DNA of 64,000 bases from Muribaculum sp. (GCA_023666965.1 JAMPAZ010000001.1:946376-1010375), one strand, 5' to 3'; counted from the stretch's first letter, positions 17,559 to 26,915 are shown. Program-made: numbers and translations. Notes: generated by a model not told the origin, from the sequence alone.

Positions 17559-19297
17559 CAGCTCGTGGAGTCGTTAGGGATTTTAATCTCCTTAACTTGA
17601 AGCTGTATCGTCGTAGGAGAGTTCTGATGTTTGCTCTCCTCGATAGTGTAACAGATGTCAAAAGGCTTCCGGGTGTGGATGTAGTCGAAGTATTGACCTT
17701 TGTTGAACGCAATGCCGTTAAGCACTTTCCCCGAGGTGTTGTCGACCAGTTCGAGCTTGATGTGCTCGAGATGTTTCCCTACGAGCTTGCTCGTCCCAAA
17801 GTCCATCACGCTTCTCGTGCAGAACACGGGCTTTTGGTTGCCGGGACCGAACGGATTGAATTTGCGCAGATATGACAGGAATTCGGGCGTAATTTCGGCA
17901 AATGTAAGGTAGGCATCGATGTCGAGTTGCGGGGTCAGCTGCGAGGGCAGAATGTTGTCGGCCACGTACTTCTCGAATCGACGTGTAAACTCAGGTATGT
18001 TTTCTTCTTTTAGCGACAATCCGACAGCGTACGTATGGCCTCCGAAGTTTTCAAGCAGGTCGCGTGATGCGTCGATGGCTTTGTAGATGTCAAAACCCTG
18101 TACGGAACGTGATGAGCCTGTGGCAAGACCGTTGGAGAGGGTTAGCACGACAGACGGCTTGTAGTACAGCTCCGTCAGGCGCGATGCCACGATGCCGATG
18201 ATTCCCTTGTGCCAGTCTGTGTTGTAGATGACTATCGATTTTTTGTCGGACAGGGTCTCGTTGTGACGTTCAAGAATGGCGTTTGCCTCCTCTGTGATTC
18301 GTTTGTCGAGTTCTTTGCGGTCTTTATTGTATTGGTCTATATTTTTCGCTTTTTGGTAGGCGTCGGTGAAGTCTCTCGACACAAGCAGTTCGACAGCTTC
18401 TCTACCGCTTTGCATACGTCCGGAAGCATTGATCCGAGGGCCGATTTTGAATATAACGTCGCTTATTGTGATTTCTCGGTTGGAGAGTTGGCATATTTTG
18501 ATGATAGCTCTGAGTCCGACATTTGGATTGGAATTTATGCGTTTTAGACCCCAATAAGCCATGATTCGGTTTTCGTCGACCATCGGAACGATGTCGGCTG
18601 CAATGCTGACCGCTACCAGATCGAGCATACCTTCAAGTTCATTTCCGGTGATTCCGTTGCTTTCGGCAAATGCCTGCATGAATTTGTAGCCGACTCCGCA
18701 CCCAGAAAGATGCGGGCAGGGGTAGGGGTTACCTTCAAGTTTCGGATTCAGGATTGCTACGGCAGGAGGCAGTTCGTCGTCAGGAACATGATGGTCGCAG
18801 ATTATGAAGTCGATGCCAAGGGTCTTGGCATACTTAATCTCTTCAATGGCCTTTATGCCACAGTCAAGTATGATTATTAACTTTACACCGGAGGCGGCCG
18901 CCTCTTCAATTGTGCGTATGGATATTCCATACCCCTCATCGTAGCGGGTGGGTATGTAATACTCTATGTTGGAGTAGAAATTCTGGAGATATTTATAGAC
19001 AAGAGCTACGGATGTGGTGCCGTCCACATCGTAGTCGCCGAATACCAGAATTTTCTCCTTTGACCCCATGGCTTTGTTAAGCCGGTTTACAGCTTTGTCC
19101 ATATCGGGCATAAGGAACGGCGAATGCATATCCTTCAGTGACGGGTGGAAAAATTTTTCCGCCTCGTCAACGGAGGTTATGCCCCGCTGGACCAGCAGCT
19201 CGCTAATCGGAGTACAATTGGCATATTTCGCCGCCAATTCCGTCTCTAATATGTGTTCGTCTGTAGTAAGGGGTAAGTAATTCCATTTACTTATCAT
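17558..19297 (-). CDS. recJ: Single-stranded-DNA-specific exonuclease RecJ
   Basis: This is a 5'-to-3' single-strand exonuclease of the DHH phosphoesterase family, used in recombination and mismatch repair. The 579-residue length is normal. Metal-binding motifs are seen in GDYDVDGTTSV and CDHHVPDDELPPAVAILNPK, and the DHHA1 part has GGHTYAVGLSLKEE. The C-terminal OB-like domain contains FNPFGPGNQKPVF. It heads a two-gene repair operon with recQ. A possible -7 element lies upstream at 19,440-19,447. Confidence 0.96.
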   Translation of the reverse strand: MISKWNYLPLTTDEHILETELAAKYANCTPISELLVQRGITSVDEAEKFFHPSLKDMHSPFLMPDMDKAVNRLNKAMGSKEKILVFGDYDVDGTTSVALVYKYLQNFYSNIEYYIPTRYDEGYGISIRTIEEAAASGVKLIIILDCGIKAIEEIKYAKTLGIDFIICDHHVPDDELPPAVAILNPKLEGNPYPCPHLSGCGVGYKFMQAFAESNGITGNELEGMLDLVAVSIAADIVPMVDENRIMAYWGLKRINSNPNVGLRAIIKICQLSNREITISDVIFKIGPRINASGRMQSGREAVELLVSRDFTDAYQKAKNIDQYNKDRKELDKRITEEANAILERHNETLSDKKSIVIYNTDWHKGIIGIVASRLTELYYKPSVVLTLSNGLATGSSRSVQGFDIYKAIDASRDLLENFGGHTYAVGLSLKEENIPEFTRRFEKYVADNILPSQLTPQLDIDAYLTFAEITPEFLSYLRKFNPFGPGNQKPVFCTRSVMDFGTSKLVGKHLEHIKLELVDNTSGKVLNGIAFNKGQYFDYIHTRKPFDICYTIEESKHQNSPTTIQLQVKEIKIPNDSTS

Positions 19298-19439
19298 TTA
19301 TGTTGTTTTTATTTTTTGCATTGCAAGGGACTCTCCGCCACATCGGAAAAACCTTTGATGGAGAGAGATATATGTAGAATCCCGCGGTTGCTCATCGCCG
19401 ACGGGGGAGAGTGGCGAAAACCGACTTGTGGATATAACG

Positions 19440-19472
19440 CAAATATAGCCATTTATTTTGAATAAACGGCTA
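19440..19472 (-). promoter_or_regulatory. possible -7 element of recJ with overlapping inverted repeat
   Basis: Minus-strand TATATTTG (19,447-19,440) fits the TAnnTTTG box, but no TTTG lies at the right distance. An inverted repeat AGCC-TTTATT / AATAAA-GGCT spans about 19,447-19,472 and may instead be a terminator for the mscS gene just upstream. Confidence 0.35.
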
Positions 19473-19530
19473 TGTCTGCAAAGGTTTTATATTAAATTAA
19501 TTTTTGGATTTGAGATTCAGGCGATATGAA

Positions 19531-20688
19531 CTATGATAGTTTGTCGAGGTGAACGTCCATCTGCGGGAACGGGAAACTCAGACCGTGCTGCGGTAATTCT
19601 TTGTAGAAACGTTCGTTCATTTCGAAAAATAATGGCCAATAATATTCCGACCGGGTCCATGCCCTCGCTGTGATGTCGATACTGCTTGAGTTAAGTAGGG
19701 ATAGGGCAACAAATGGTGCGCGATTAGTCTTGGGCAGTCTGGCGAGAGTCTTTTTAAGTTGTTTGTCGAGCTGTTCGTTCAGCTTTTCGGTGACGCTTTT
19801 TTTGTGTCCGAAAATTCGCTTCCAAATTGATGCGTTAGTGTCGCCGTCGCTGTCCGATGTTGCGGAATCGCTGTCGGAACCTTCGGTCAGTACATTGGCG
19901 GCTGCCGATTGTCGTCTCATTTCCCGGTCATCTTCAATGAAATCTTTGACGACGCGGTCGTCGCTTAGCAGGATATCGAGAATGGCTTTTTTTGCCACTT
20001 CTATGTCGTCGCCGTATGATACGGATATTGTCCAGTCAACTCGTCGGTAATCCTCTTTTGAATAGTTGTTTATCGACCCGGTCGAAAGGCCTCCGTTAGG
20101 TATTATTATCTGTTTGTTGTCCGGAGTATTTATTATAGTGCTGAAGATTTGGATTTCGTTGACTGTTCCTGCATAGCCTTGCGCTTCGATATAGTCACCG
20201 ATTTTGTAGGGCTTGAGAAGTAGAATCAACACTCCGCCGGCGAAATTCTGCAGCGTGCCGCTTAACGCAAGACCGATGGCTACACCTGCCGAGGCGAATA
20301 TGGCAAGGAAGGAGCTTGTCTCGATGCCAAGAATCCCGATTACGGTTACGATGAGGATAAAGTACAGGACTATGCGAACGAGACTAAGCACAAACGTCGC
20401 TAAAGAGCGGTCGAGCTCTCTTCTGATGAAAATGGTGGCGGTGAGTTTGTATATTTTGTTGATTATGAATTTCCCGACGTAGAATACGAGAACGGCTAAT
20501 GCGAGATGTATGGCAAAATCCACCAACCCGCTGACTATGCGCGACAACAAGTCGTCAACCGACATAGATTCAAGTCCCTTTAGCGACATGCTCCCTGCGG
20601 ATATGGAGTCGGTAGCTTCTTTGCCGGATTCGGCCGATTGTGAAGCCGTTGGGTTCAGTAAGATATTTTCAAACTGCGAGTAATTCAT
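19531..20688 (-). CDS. MscS-family mechanosensitive ion channel
   Basis: This inner-membrane channel releases solutes on hypo-osmotic shock. It has 385 residues. A Ser-rich N-terminus is followed by hydrophobic helices from about residue 55 (LAVLVFYVGKFIIN and IVLYFILIVTVIGILG). The pore helix shows the small-residue pattern GVAIGLALSGTLQNFAGGVLIL, and the MscS beta domain starts with KIGDYIEAQGYAGTVNEI. A non-conserved acidic and Ser-rich insert (about residues 260-300) interrupts the C-terminal domain. Family assignment is certain; conductance class is unknown. Confidence 0.93.
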   Translation of the reverse strand: MNYSQFENILLNPTASQSAESGKEATDSISAGSMSLKGLESMSVDDLLSRIVSGLVDFAIHLALAVLVFYVGKFIINKIYKLTATIFIRRELDRSLATFVLSLVRIVLYFILIVTVIGILGIETSSFLAIFASAGVAIGLALSGTLQNFAGGVLILLLKPYKIGDYIEAQGYAGTVNEIQIFSTIINTPDNKQIIIPNGGLSTGSINNYSKEDYRRVDWTISVSYGDDIEVAKKAILDILLSDDRVVKDFIEDDREMRRQSAAANVLTEGSDSDSATSDSDGDTNASIWKRIFGHKKSVTEKLNEQLDKQLKKTLARLPKTNRAPFVALSLLNSSSIDITARAWTRSEYYWPLFFEMNERFYKELPQHGLSFPFPQMDVHLDKLS

Positions 20689-20720
20689 AACTTTAAAATG
20701 CTTAAATGGTTATGGTTGAT

Positions 20721-21863
20721 CTATTGGTTTGCGCCTACTACGTCGCGCCACCATGCAAGCTGGTCGTAGCCATTAACTATCCCGATGTCGGGATTCTCTG
20801 AAAAGATGTAGGTGGACACTCCTGAAGTGTGCGAAAGATTCCATTGTCCCCACATTTGTGGCGTGGCCGCCGTATACGTTATAAATTTTTTCATTGCAGT
20901 GCGGTAGGCCGTCAGAAGGGTCTGGTCGTCGGTGAGCGATTCGTAGTACTGTCCCATGTCGTAGTAAAGGTTCTCGAAATTATTCCATGAAGTGTGAAAT
21001 CCATATTGTTGGTACTCCATGCCTTCGGGAGTAACTGTGTTGGTTGCCAAAATGTCCGCGGCCGCCTGAGCCACCTTGTCGATGGCGTTCATGTCGTAGA
21101 CCGACATTGCGCAACTTCTTGCCGAACCTGTCAATGCATTGTAGTGCTCGTATGTGTTTCTTGCAATTCTTGTCAAGTCAGGCTTGTCGGAGAAAAAGTA
21201 TTGGAGATTCGTTTCGTATGGCATTCCGTCAGCCGGTACTTCAACCGGACTTGCAACGATTAAAGGTGTAGTTCCCTTAAGTTCGTATAAAGTCTCTATA
21301 TTGCCCATAAAGCAACAGTCAAAATAAACAAAACTGAATCCGGCACTTTGAAGGGCGCTCGCCAAATCCGGAATCGACATTTTAGCCCCTTGGTCGTCGC
21401 CCCACGACCTGCTGGCTTGAGACGGCATTTTAAAAGGCGACAGCCATCCTGTAGAATGGCTCCAAAGGATAGCTCCGTAGTCGTCTGCGGGAGCAAGGCT
21501 CTTCATGTCTGAAACGACTTGCTTCATGGCCTCTGCCGTTACGGAAGAGGTGACTCCTGGATATGATTTCAATGTGGACGTACCGTCCGGAGTAAGTTCG
21601 ATCAGCTCCGGCGAGGTCAGGTAGCCTACTTTATAAATAAGCAATCTGCCGTTTTGCAGGGCCCCGTGCGATATGGCTGTCCGCATTGACTCGATGTCAT
21701 CGGCCGCCGCCGAGTTCAGTGAGTTGCTTGCCACCATATATACGAGCACGGTGCGCGTAGCATTTTGTTGCCCGGGCTCAGGATTCGGCTTGGGCTCATC
21801 GTTACGGCATGATGTAAGATATATTGCGGAAAGTATAAGCAATAGAAGTGATGTAATTTTCAT
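20721..21863 (-). CDS. Clostripain-like (C11) cysteine peptidase lipoprotein
   Basis: A lipoprotein signal ends at YLTSC (Cys19), placing the protein on the periplasmic or outer surface. The core matches peptidase family C11: VLVYMVASNSL, the catalytic His in AILWSHSTGW (His136) and the catalytic Cys in YFDCCFMGNIE (Cys183/184). These enzymes usually cut after Arg or Lys. The 380-residue length is typical of Bacteroidales members. A TAACTTTG element at 21,876-21,869 lies so close to the ATG that it would give an almost leaderless mRNA, which may be chance. Confidence 0.88.
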   Translation of the reverse strand: MKITSLLLLILSAIYLTSCRNDEPKPNPEPGQQNATRTVLVYMVASNSLNSAAADDIESMRTAISHGALQNGRLLIYKVGYLTSPELIELTPDGTSTLKSYPGVTSSVTAEAMKQVVSDMKSLAPADDYGAILWSHSTGWLSPFKMPSQASRSWGDDQGAKMSIPDLASALQSAGFSFVYFDCCFMGNIETLYELKGTTPLIVASPVEVPADGMPYETNLQYFFSDKPDLTRIARNTYEHYNALTGSARSCAMSVYDMNAIDKVAQAAADILATNTVTPEGMEYQQYGFHTSWNNFENLYYDMGQYYESLTDDQTLLTAYRTAMKKFITYTAATPQMWGQWNLSHTSGVSTYIFSENPDIGIVNGYDQLAWWRDVVGANQ

Positions 21864-21949
21864 GGGTGCAAAGTTAAGAATTCTTTTCCTTAAACTATCT
21901 TATTTTTTTGTAATACATTGCTATAATACGTGAAAATTAAAATGCTGTG

Positions 21950-21981
21950 TTTGGTAAGTGTGAAATGATTTAATATCTTTG
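21950..21981 (+). promoter_or_regulatory. promoter of the DUF6057-TPR gene pair
   Basis: TTTG at 21,950-21,953, a 20-base spacer and TATCTTTG at 21,974-21,981 match the Bacteroidales consensus. The -7 box overlaps the TTG at 21,979, which rules out that upstream start and fixes the start at 22,030. Confidence 0.8.
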
Positions 21982-22029
21982 TCCGAAATAAATCGTTATC
22001 GCATTCCGGTATGCCGGAAAAATTTGACA

Positions 22030-23535
22030 ATGAGTGAAAATAGAAATAACATTAAGGCGCACGTCGCGCCACAAAAGAATAAGACTCTCGGAATGCGCAG
22101 TCTGTTAGAGTCATTTCCCTGTTTGGCCGTCATTTTTTGTTGTATAGTCGGCGTCTTATTGCCGATGAAGAACGCCGCAATGCTTCGGTGGTACGATGAA
22201 ATGTCGTTTTTTGCCCCGGACATGTATCGTGCGCTTATGTCGCATCCCGGCGGCCTGATTGATTTTCTTGGGCAGTTTCTGACCCAGCTGTTGTTTTATC
22301 CGTGGTTGGGAACAGCGGCATTGTTGGTGCTTTGGGTGGCTGTGGCATACATACTGTCGAGGGTATTCAATCTGAAAGGACGTATGTTGCCACTGGCGTT
22401 TTTGCCTTCTTTTTGTCTTTTATTCTCAGTCTTGTCGTTTAACGAAACATGGATTTCTTTGAGATCATACGGCAGTGTGTTCACGCCCGGTCTCGGAATG
22501 CTGGGAGCTTCCCTGATTATGTGGGGATACGTGGCGATGCCTATTCGTAACGTTGTCGTTAAGACGGTTTATTTGATTTGTGGGTCAATGCTTTATCCGG
22601 TGATGGGATTTTATGCGCTCCTTGCCGTGTCGGTATGCTCGGTTGTGGATGTGGCGAGTGTGATTTTGGGTAAAAATCTCTGTCTTGCCCTGATTCCTTC
22701 CGTAACGGGATTGGTGGCCGTGGTCGCTATGCCTGTAATTTATTATTATACGTGGGGTGGCACTATTGCTGATAAAGATGATTTATATATTATGGGCTTG
22801 CCGGGCTTCAAGTTAGATGCTTTTGACCGGGATATGTGGATGCCTTTTGCCGTTATGGCGGTTTTGCTTGGTCTTTACGCTGTCGTTCACACAGCCGGTT
22901 TATTTAGATCGGTGTGTAGGATTGTCTCAATATTATTGTTCGCCGGATTTACGGTATATGCATTTTGTTTTGCCGATTTGTCATCTCGCCAACTGCGTTC
23001 GACTGTCGCCATGCTTCGCTACATTGATCATAACCAGTGGGAGCATGTCGGATATGTCTTGGAGCATTCGCGCTGTGAGCCGGACTTATACATGATGTTG
23101 TATAATAATATGGCTCGCCAGAGACTTGGCAAGGAAATGATACCCGGAGCGCTTTCTGAACCGGAGCCAAATGCCAATCCTCGTTTTATGAAGGAAATGA
23201 TCGGTTCGGTGTTTTTGTCGGTTCCGGCCAATTATTATCTTGGCAAAGCCAACGATTCATATCGATGGGCAATGGAAAATATGGTGTCTCGAAGAGAGAG
23301 TATCTTCTATTACAAGTATATGGTCAGAAGTGCTTTGTGCAACGGGGAGTATGAGCTTGCCAGAAAGTACAACGAAAGGATTCGAGGTACGCTTTTCCAC
23401 AGTTATTGGGCCGACCATTATGCGAAGTATATAGACGACCCTGCATTATTGGAGCATAGTGCCGAATTTAATTATATACCCGAATACTCTCCCAAGAGTA
23501 TATTCCTTATGCAGAGAAATGCTCTGATTCAATGA
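22030..23535 (+). CDS. DUF6057-like multi-spanning membrane protein
   Basis: This is a 501-residue protein from the ATG at 22,030; an earlier in-frame TTG lies inside the promoter. The first 330 or so residues form about nine hydrophobic helices, for example CLAVIFCCIVGVLLP and WLGTAALLVLWVAVAYILS. The last 170 are soluble and probably helical repeats (CEPDLYMMLYNNMARQRLG, YLGKANDSYRWAMENM). I recognise the layout as DUF6057, a Bacteroidales family without known function. It is followed after 27 bases by a TPR protein gene, an arrangement that suggests a joint role in the envelope. Confidence 0.72.
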   Translation: MSENRNNIKAHVAPQKNKTLGMRSLLESFPCLAVIFCCIVGVLLPMKNAAMLRWYDEMSFFAPDMYRALMSHPGGLIDFLGQFLTQLLFYPWLGTAALLVLWVAVAYILSRVFNLKGRMLPLAFLPSFCLLFSVLSFNETWISLRSYGSVFTPGLGMLGASLIMWGYVAMPIRNVVVKTVYLICGSMLYPVMGFYALLAVSVCSVVDVASVILGKNLCLALIPSVTGLVAVVAMPVIYYYTWGGTIADKDDLYIMGLPGFKLDAFDRDMWMPFAVMAVLLGLYAVVHTAGLFRSVCRIVSILLFAGFTVYAFCFADLSSRQLRSTVAMLRYIDHNQWEHVGYVLEHSRCEPDLYMMLYNNMARQRLGKEMIPGALSEPEPNANPRFMKEMIGSVFLSVPANYYLGKANDSYRWAMENMVSRRESIFYYKYMVRSALCNGEYELARKYNERIRGTLFHSYWADHYAKYIDDPALLEHSAEFNYIPEYSPKSIFLMQRNALIQ

Positions 23536-23562
23536 CACTTATTGTTAAACAAGCTCTTATTT

Positions 23563-24381
23563 ATGAAAAATATTGTATATGCGCTAATTCTGTTGCTCGT
23601 CGGGGGTATGGTGCCGGTTCGGGCCGACGAAGTAACCGTTGCGGGCAATGAGGATTATTTTGAGTATATGGGTAAGGCCGACACGGCAATTGCCGAGGGC
23701 GATTGGGAAAGTGCTGAACGCTACCTCTTGGACGCGATAATGTCGGATCCCACTAATCCTACGCGAGTTATGATTCTGTCTAATCTCGGACTGGTGCAAT
23801 TCAATCTCGGACGTGACAGCTTGGCGATTAATTCACTCAACGAAGCCCATAAAATGGCTCCAAGGTCGGTCAAAGTGCTCGCCAACCGCGCTGAGGTTCT
23901 GATGGCCATGGGAAACGATGAGGCCGCATACTCTGATTACGATACGATACTGTCGTTAGATTCTTTAAATGTCGAAGCCAGATATATCCATTCGCTTCTC
24001 GGGCTTAGACTCGGCCTACTTGACAGTGCTCTCGAGGATGCACGTGAGTTGGAGGCGGTGGATGCAGATTCATACGAGACACATTTGGCATACGGGTCGT
24101 ACTATACTGCGGTAGAAGACTGGGCACTTGCGGCCCCTCACTACACGGCTCTTATCTTAAGACAGCCGTCGGCATTTCTTTATTGTGCCAGGGCTGTATG
24201 CTATCTTATGCTCGACCGCCTGAATGAAGCTTCGTCCGACATATCATCCGGACTGGAGCTCGATCCGGAAAACTCCGAGCTGTATTTTTATCGCGCACAC
24301 TTGAACAAAAAGCGGTTTCAGACCGACGATGCGCGTGCCGACATGAGGCGTTCCCTTGAACTTAAACGCGAAGGTAAGTGA
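23563..24381 (+). CDS. exported tetratricopeptide-repeat protein
   Basis: From the ATG at 23,563 (MKNIVYALILLLVGGMVPVRA) the 272-residue product has a clear signal peptide; a TTG 21 bases upstream is less likely. The rest is TPR-type helix pairs: GDWESAERYLLDAIMSDPTN, SLAINSLNEAHKMAPRSVKV, NDEAAYSDYDTILSLDSLNV and so on, about six repeats. It probably acts as a periplasmic scaffold. It is the second gene of the operon with the DUF6057 membrane protein, whose soluble tail is also repeat-like. Confidence 0.82.
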   Translation: MKNIVYALILLLVGGMVPVRADEVTVAGNEDYFEYMGKADTAIAEGDWESAERYLLDAIMSDPTNPTRVMILSNLGLVQFNLGRDSLAINSLNEAHKMAPRSVKVLANRAEVLMAMGNDEAAYSDYDTILSLDSLNVEARYIHSLLGLRLGLLDSALEDARELEAVDADSYETHLAYGSYYTAVEDWALAAPHYTALILRQPSAFLYCARAVCYLMLDRLNEASSDISSGLELDPENSELYFYRAHLNKKRFQTDDARADMRRSLELKREGK

Positions 24382-24389
24382 CAGTATAT

Positions 24390-24425
24390 AAAAAAATCCC
24401 CGCTATAGACATTTTGCTTAGCGGG
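24390..24425 (-). terminator. terminator between convergent TPR gene and rng
   Basis: Arms CCCGCTA (24,399-24,405) and TAGCGGG (24,419-24,425) form a hairpin; on the minus strand it is followed by a run of seven T (24,397-24,391). It fits the end of the rng transcript and may also stop plus-strand transcripts. Confidence 0.8.
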
Positions 24426-24467
24426 AATCTTTGAATGTCGGTAATTGATGTGCTGGACGCACGTCGA

Positions 24468-26090
24468 TTATTCTTCCTTGTTGCGATCTTTGGCTTTGTT
24501 TTTTGATTTTGACGACGATGATTCGAGGTCCTTTTCGTCAGCTAATTCGATGACATTTTTGTCGTGGTCGACTACTTTATACTGTAAATAGGCCAACGAC
24601 TGGTCCGGTACGATCTTAAATCCGCCTCCAAGTTCAAGTTTCCAGCGTCGGTAGATTGACACCATCCCCTTCTTTAAAAAAGCATCGACATACGGATGAA
24701 CGTACATGATGAATTTTCTCACTTTGAGGTCGTTAATCAAGTAGTCAAGCTTCTCCTTAAGTACATCGGTGAACAACAGTGACGGCTGCACTTCGCCTTT
24801 CCCAAAGCACGAGGGGCACTGCTCTGTCGTCACGACATCAAGAGCCGGGCGCACGCGCTGGCGGGTGATTTGCATTAGCCCGAATTTGCTCAAGGGCAAA
24901 ATGTTGTGTCGGGCACGGTCGTTTGACATGACTTCGCGCATGTGGTCATATAGAGCTTGTCGATGCTCGGCCTTGTTCATGTCAATAAAGTCGATGACTA
25001 TAATTCCTCCCATGTCGCGGAGCCTTAGTTGGCGGGCTATCTCGTCGGCCGCTCTGAGGTTTACCTCCAATGCGTTGCTTTCCTGGTCGTTTGTGGCCTT
25101 TGAACGGTTGCCTGAATTGACGTCAATGACGTGCAGCGCTTCGGTATGCTCTATAATTATATAAGCTCCGGATTTAAATGAGACAGTCTTTCCGAACGAC
25201 GACTTTATCTGTTTGGTTATGTTAAAGTGGTCGAATATGGGCTCGTCCTTTGAGTAAAGCTTAACTATGTCTTGTCGGTCGGGTGCAATCAAGCTGACAT
25301 ACTTCGATACTTGATTGTAAGTCTCTGCGTCGTTGACGTAGATGCTTTCAAATGATGGACTGAACACGTCGCGGAGCATACTGACGATGCGGCTCTCTTC
25401 CTCAAAAATGAGCGACGGAAGGGGCGACCGTTGTGCATTGGCTACAGTGTCTTCCCAGCATTTCAGCAGAGTTTTCAACTCATGGTTGAGTTCGGCTACG
25501 CGCTTTCCTTCTGCGGAGGTGCGGATAATGACACCGAAATTTTTGGGGCGGATGCTCTCGACGAGCTGCCGTAGACGGAGCTTTTCTTCGGTGGTCTTGA
25601 TTTTTTGGGAAATTGAAATCTTGTCGGAAAAAGGAATCAATACCAAAAAGCGTCCGGTAAATGTTATTTCGGTGGTAAGCCTCGGACCTTTGGACGAAAT
25701 GGGCTCTTTGGCTATTTGCACCATAAGCGGCATATCCTTTTCAAGAACGTCGGTGACAGACCCGTTTTTGTTGATGTCAGGTAGAAGTTTCATCTTCGAC
25801 ACTGACGGGAGATGCTTTTTGTCGTCGAGCGCCTGCTTGACGAATTGGTAGTAGGATGAAAATTGGGAGCCAAGATCTAAGTAGTGAAGAAATGCGTCCT
25901 TATCGTAGCCCACGTCGACAAAGGCAGCGTTCAGACCCGGCATAAGTTTCTTTACTTTTGCCAGATATATGTCGCCCACGGCGTAGGAAATGTTCCTCGA
26001 CTCTTTCTGTAACGATACGAGCCGGGAATCTTCCGTCAAGGCGATTGACACCTCGGCGGGCTGTACGTCGATTATGAGTTCGCTTTTCAT
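24468..26090 (-). CDS. rng: Ribonuclease G/E family endoribonuclease
   Basis: This endonuclease acts in rRNA maturation and mRNA decay. In 540 residues it shows the N-terminal S1 RNA-binding fold (VGDIYLAKVKKLMPGLNAAFVDVG), the catalytic core with HVIDVNSGNRSK and GGIIVIDFIDM, where the Asp residues bind Mg, and the Zn-link motif CPSCFGKG. The tail is short and charged, without the long scaffold of E. coli RNase E. It is the third gene after HU and a small ribosomal protein, separated from them by a large hairpin at 26,180-26,229. Confidence 0.95.
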   Translation of the reverse strand: MKSELIIDVQPAEVSIALTEDSRLVSLQKESRNISYAVGDIYLAKVKKLMPGLNAAFVDVGYDKDAFLHYLDLGSQFSSYYQFVKQALDDKKHLPSVSKMKLLPDINKNGSVTDVLEKDMPLMVQIAKEPISSKGPRLTTEITFTGRFLVLIPFSDKISISQKIKTTEEKLRLRQLVESIRPKNFGVIIRTSAEGKRVAELNHELKTLLKCWEDTVANAQRSPLPSLIFEEESRIVSMLRDVFSPSFESIYVNDAETYNQVSKYVSLIAPDRQDIVKLYSKDEPIFDHFNITKQIKSSFGKTVSFKSGAYIIIEHTEALHVIDVNSGNRSKATNDQESNALEVNLRAADEIARQLRLRDMGGIIVIDFIDMNKAEHRQALYDHMREVMSNDRARHNILPLSKFGLMQITRQRVRPALDVVTTEQCPSCFGKGEVQPSLLFTDVLKEKLDYLINDLKVRKFIMYVHPYVDAFLKKGMVSIYRRWKLELGGGFKIVPDQSLAYLQYKVVDHDKNVIELADEKDLESSSSKSKNKAKDRNKEE

Positions 26091-26179
26091 CTGTTCTTAG
26101 ATGCCGTCAACAATATTTGTCGGCGTGGATTCCGACGGCAGAAGTCCGCGTCGACCGTTGAAGTGCCTAAAAATACGCA

Positions 26180-26229
26180 GAGAACAAACGCTGACAAAAT
26201 TCCATTCCGGATGTCATTCGTTTGTTCTC
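26180..26229 (-). terminator. large hairpin between the ribosomal protein gene and rng
   Basis: Perfect 11-base arms GAGAACAAACG (26,180-26,190) and CGTTTGTTCTC (26,219-26,229) continue inward as TGACA/TGTCA after a small bulge. On the minus strand the bases after it include a short T run (TATTTTTAGG). It may be a leaky terminator that lowers rng expression relative to HU, or a processing or autoregulatory element in the rng leader. Confidence 0.65.
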
Positions 26230-26281
26230 ATATTTGTACGTTCTTAAATGGTCATTCGATGAAGAATCTTCCGGAGTAGAA

Positions 26282-26371
26282 TTACTTCTTCTTATGACGA
26301 TTTTTTCTTAGGCGTTTTTTGCGCTTGTGAGTGGCCATCTTATGACCTTTTCTTTTCTTTCCGCTTGGCAT
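26282..26371 (-). CDS. 29-residue Lys/Arg-rich ribosomal protein of Bacteroidota (bL38-like)
   Basis: A 29-codon frame encodes MPSGKKRKGHKMATHKRKKR followed by LRKNRHKKK, extremely basic and without acidic residues. This short sequence is nearly invariant in Bacteroidota, and I associate it with the extra large-subunit protein called bL38 in the Flavobacterium ribosome; that name comes from memory and needs checking. It lies between the HU gene and rng, an arrangement I believe is common in Bacteroidales. Confidence 0.75.
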   Translation of the reverse strand: MPSGKKRKGHKMATHKRKKRLRKNRHKKK

Positions 26372-26456
26372 TTTTACGCTATTTAGTAGGTTAATAAATA
26401 ATGATTCAGGCTTATTGGCTAGCCGAATTGATTATAGCTGTATCGCGAATCTCAAA

Positions 26457-26729
26457 TTACTTCACCTCTTCCATGAACACTTTTGCGGGCTTGAAGGCCG
26501 GAATCTTGTGCTCGGGGATGATGATGGTGGTATTCTTAGAGATGTTGCGTGCAGTCTTTTGTGAACGGGTTTTCACGATAAAGCTGCCGAAACCACGCAG
26601 GTAGACGTTCTCGTCGTGGGCCAGAGAATCCTTGACGATCTCCATGAACTTCTCAAGAGTTTCGAGAACTGTAGCCTTTTCAATGCCTGTAGTCTTAGCG
26701 ATTTCGTTTACGATGTCGGCTTTAGTCAT
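26457..26729 (-). CDS. HU/IHF-family DNA-binding protein
   Basis: This is a 90-residue nucleoid protein that bends DNA as a dimer. It contains the helical N-terminus MTKADIVNEIAKTTGIEKATV, the turn NVYLRGFGSFIVKTR, and the arm with KNTTIIIPEHKIPAFKPAK, the usual P-containing tip that intercalates DNA. Length and order match HU. It is the first gene of the HU / small ribosomal protein / rng cluster. A poor -7 match (GATATTTG) is present about 100 bases upstream. Confidence 0.95.
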   Translation of the reverse strand: MTKADIVNEIAKTTGIEKATVLETLEKFMEIVKDSLAHDENVYLRGFGSFIVKTRSQKTARNISKNTTIIIPEHKIPAFKPAKVFMEEVK

Positions 26730-26824
26730 TGTAGTTCTTTATTATTGTTTGTTAATATATAATGTTGATAAATTAATTGACTGACAATAATTTATGCAAT
26801 CCGAACGGCCTTGCTCCGTTTTGC

Positions 26825-26850
26825 AAGTGCAAATATCGCACTTTTTTTTT
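26825..26850 (+). terminator. hairpin with long T run upstream of the HU gene
   Basis: AAGTGC (26,825-26,830) and GCACTT (26,838-26,843) flank a 7-base loop and run into a stretch of T to 26,850. It has the form of a plus-strand terminator although no plus-strand gene precedes it. On the minus strand it falls between the asparaginase and HU genes and might still separate their transcripts. Confidence 0.45.
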
Positions 26851-26915
26851 AATTAGCGGCCATGTTGGCCTGATTTTTTTGTGAATAAAATCCACAAATC
26901 CACAATATTACGGAT

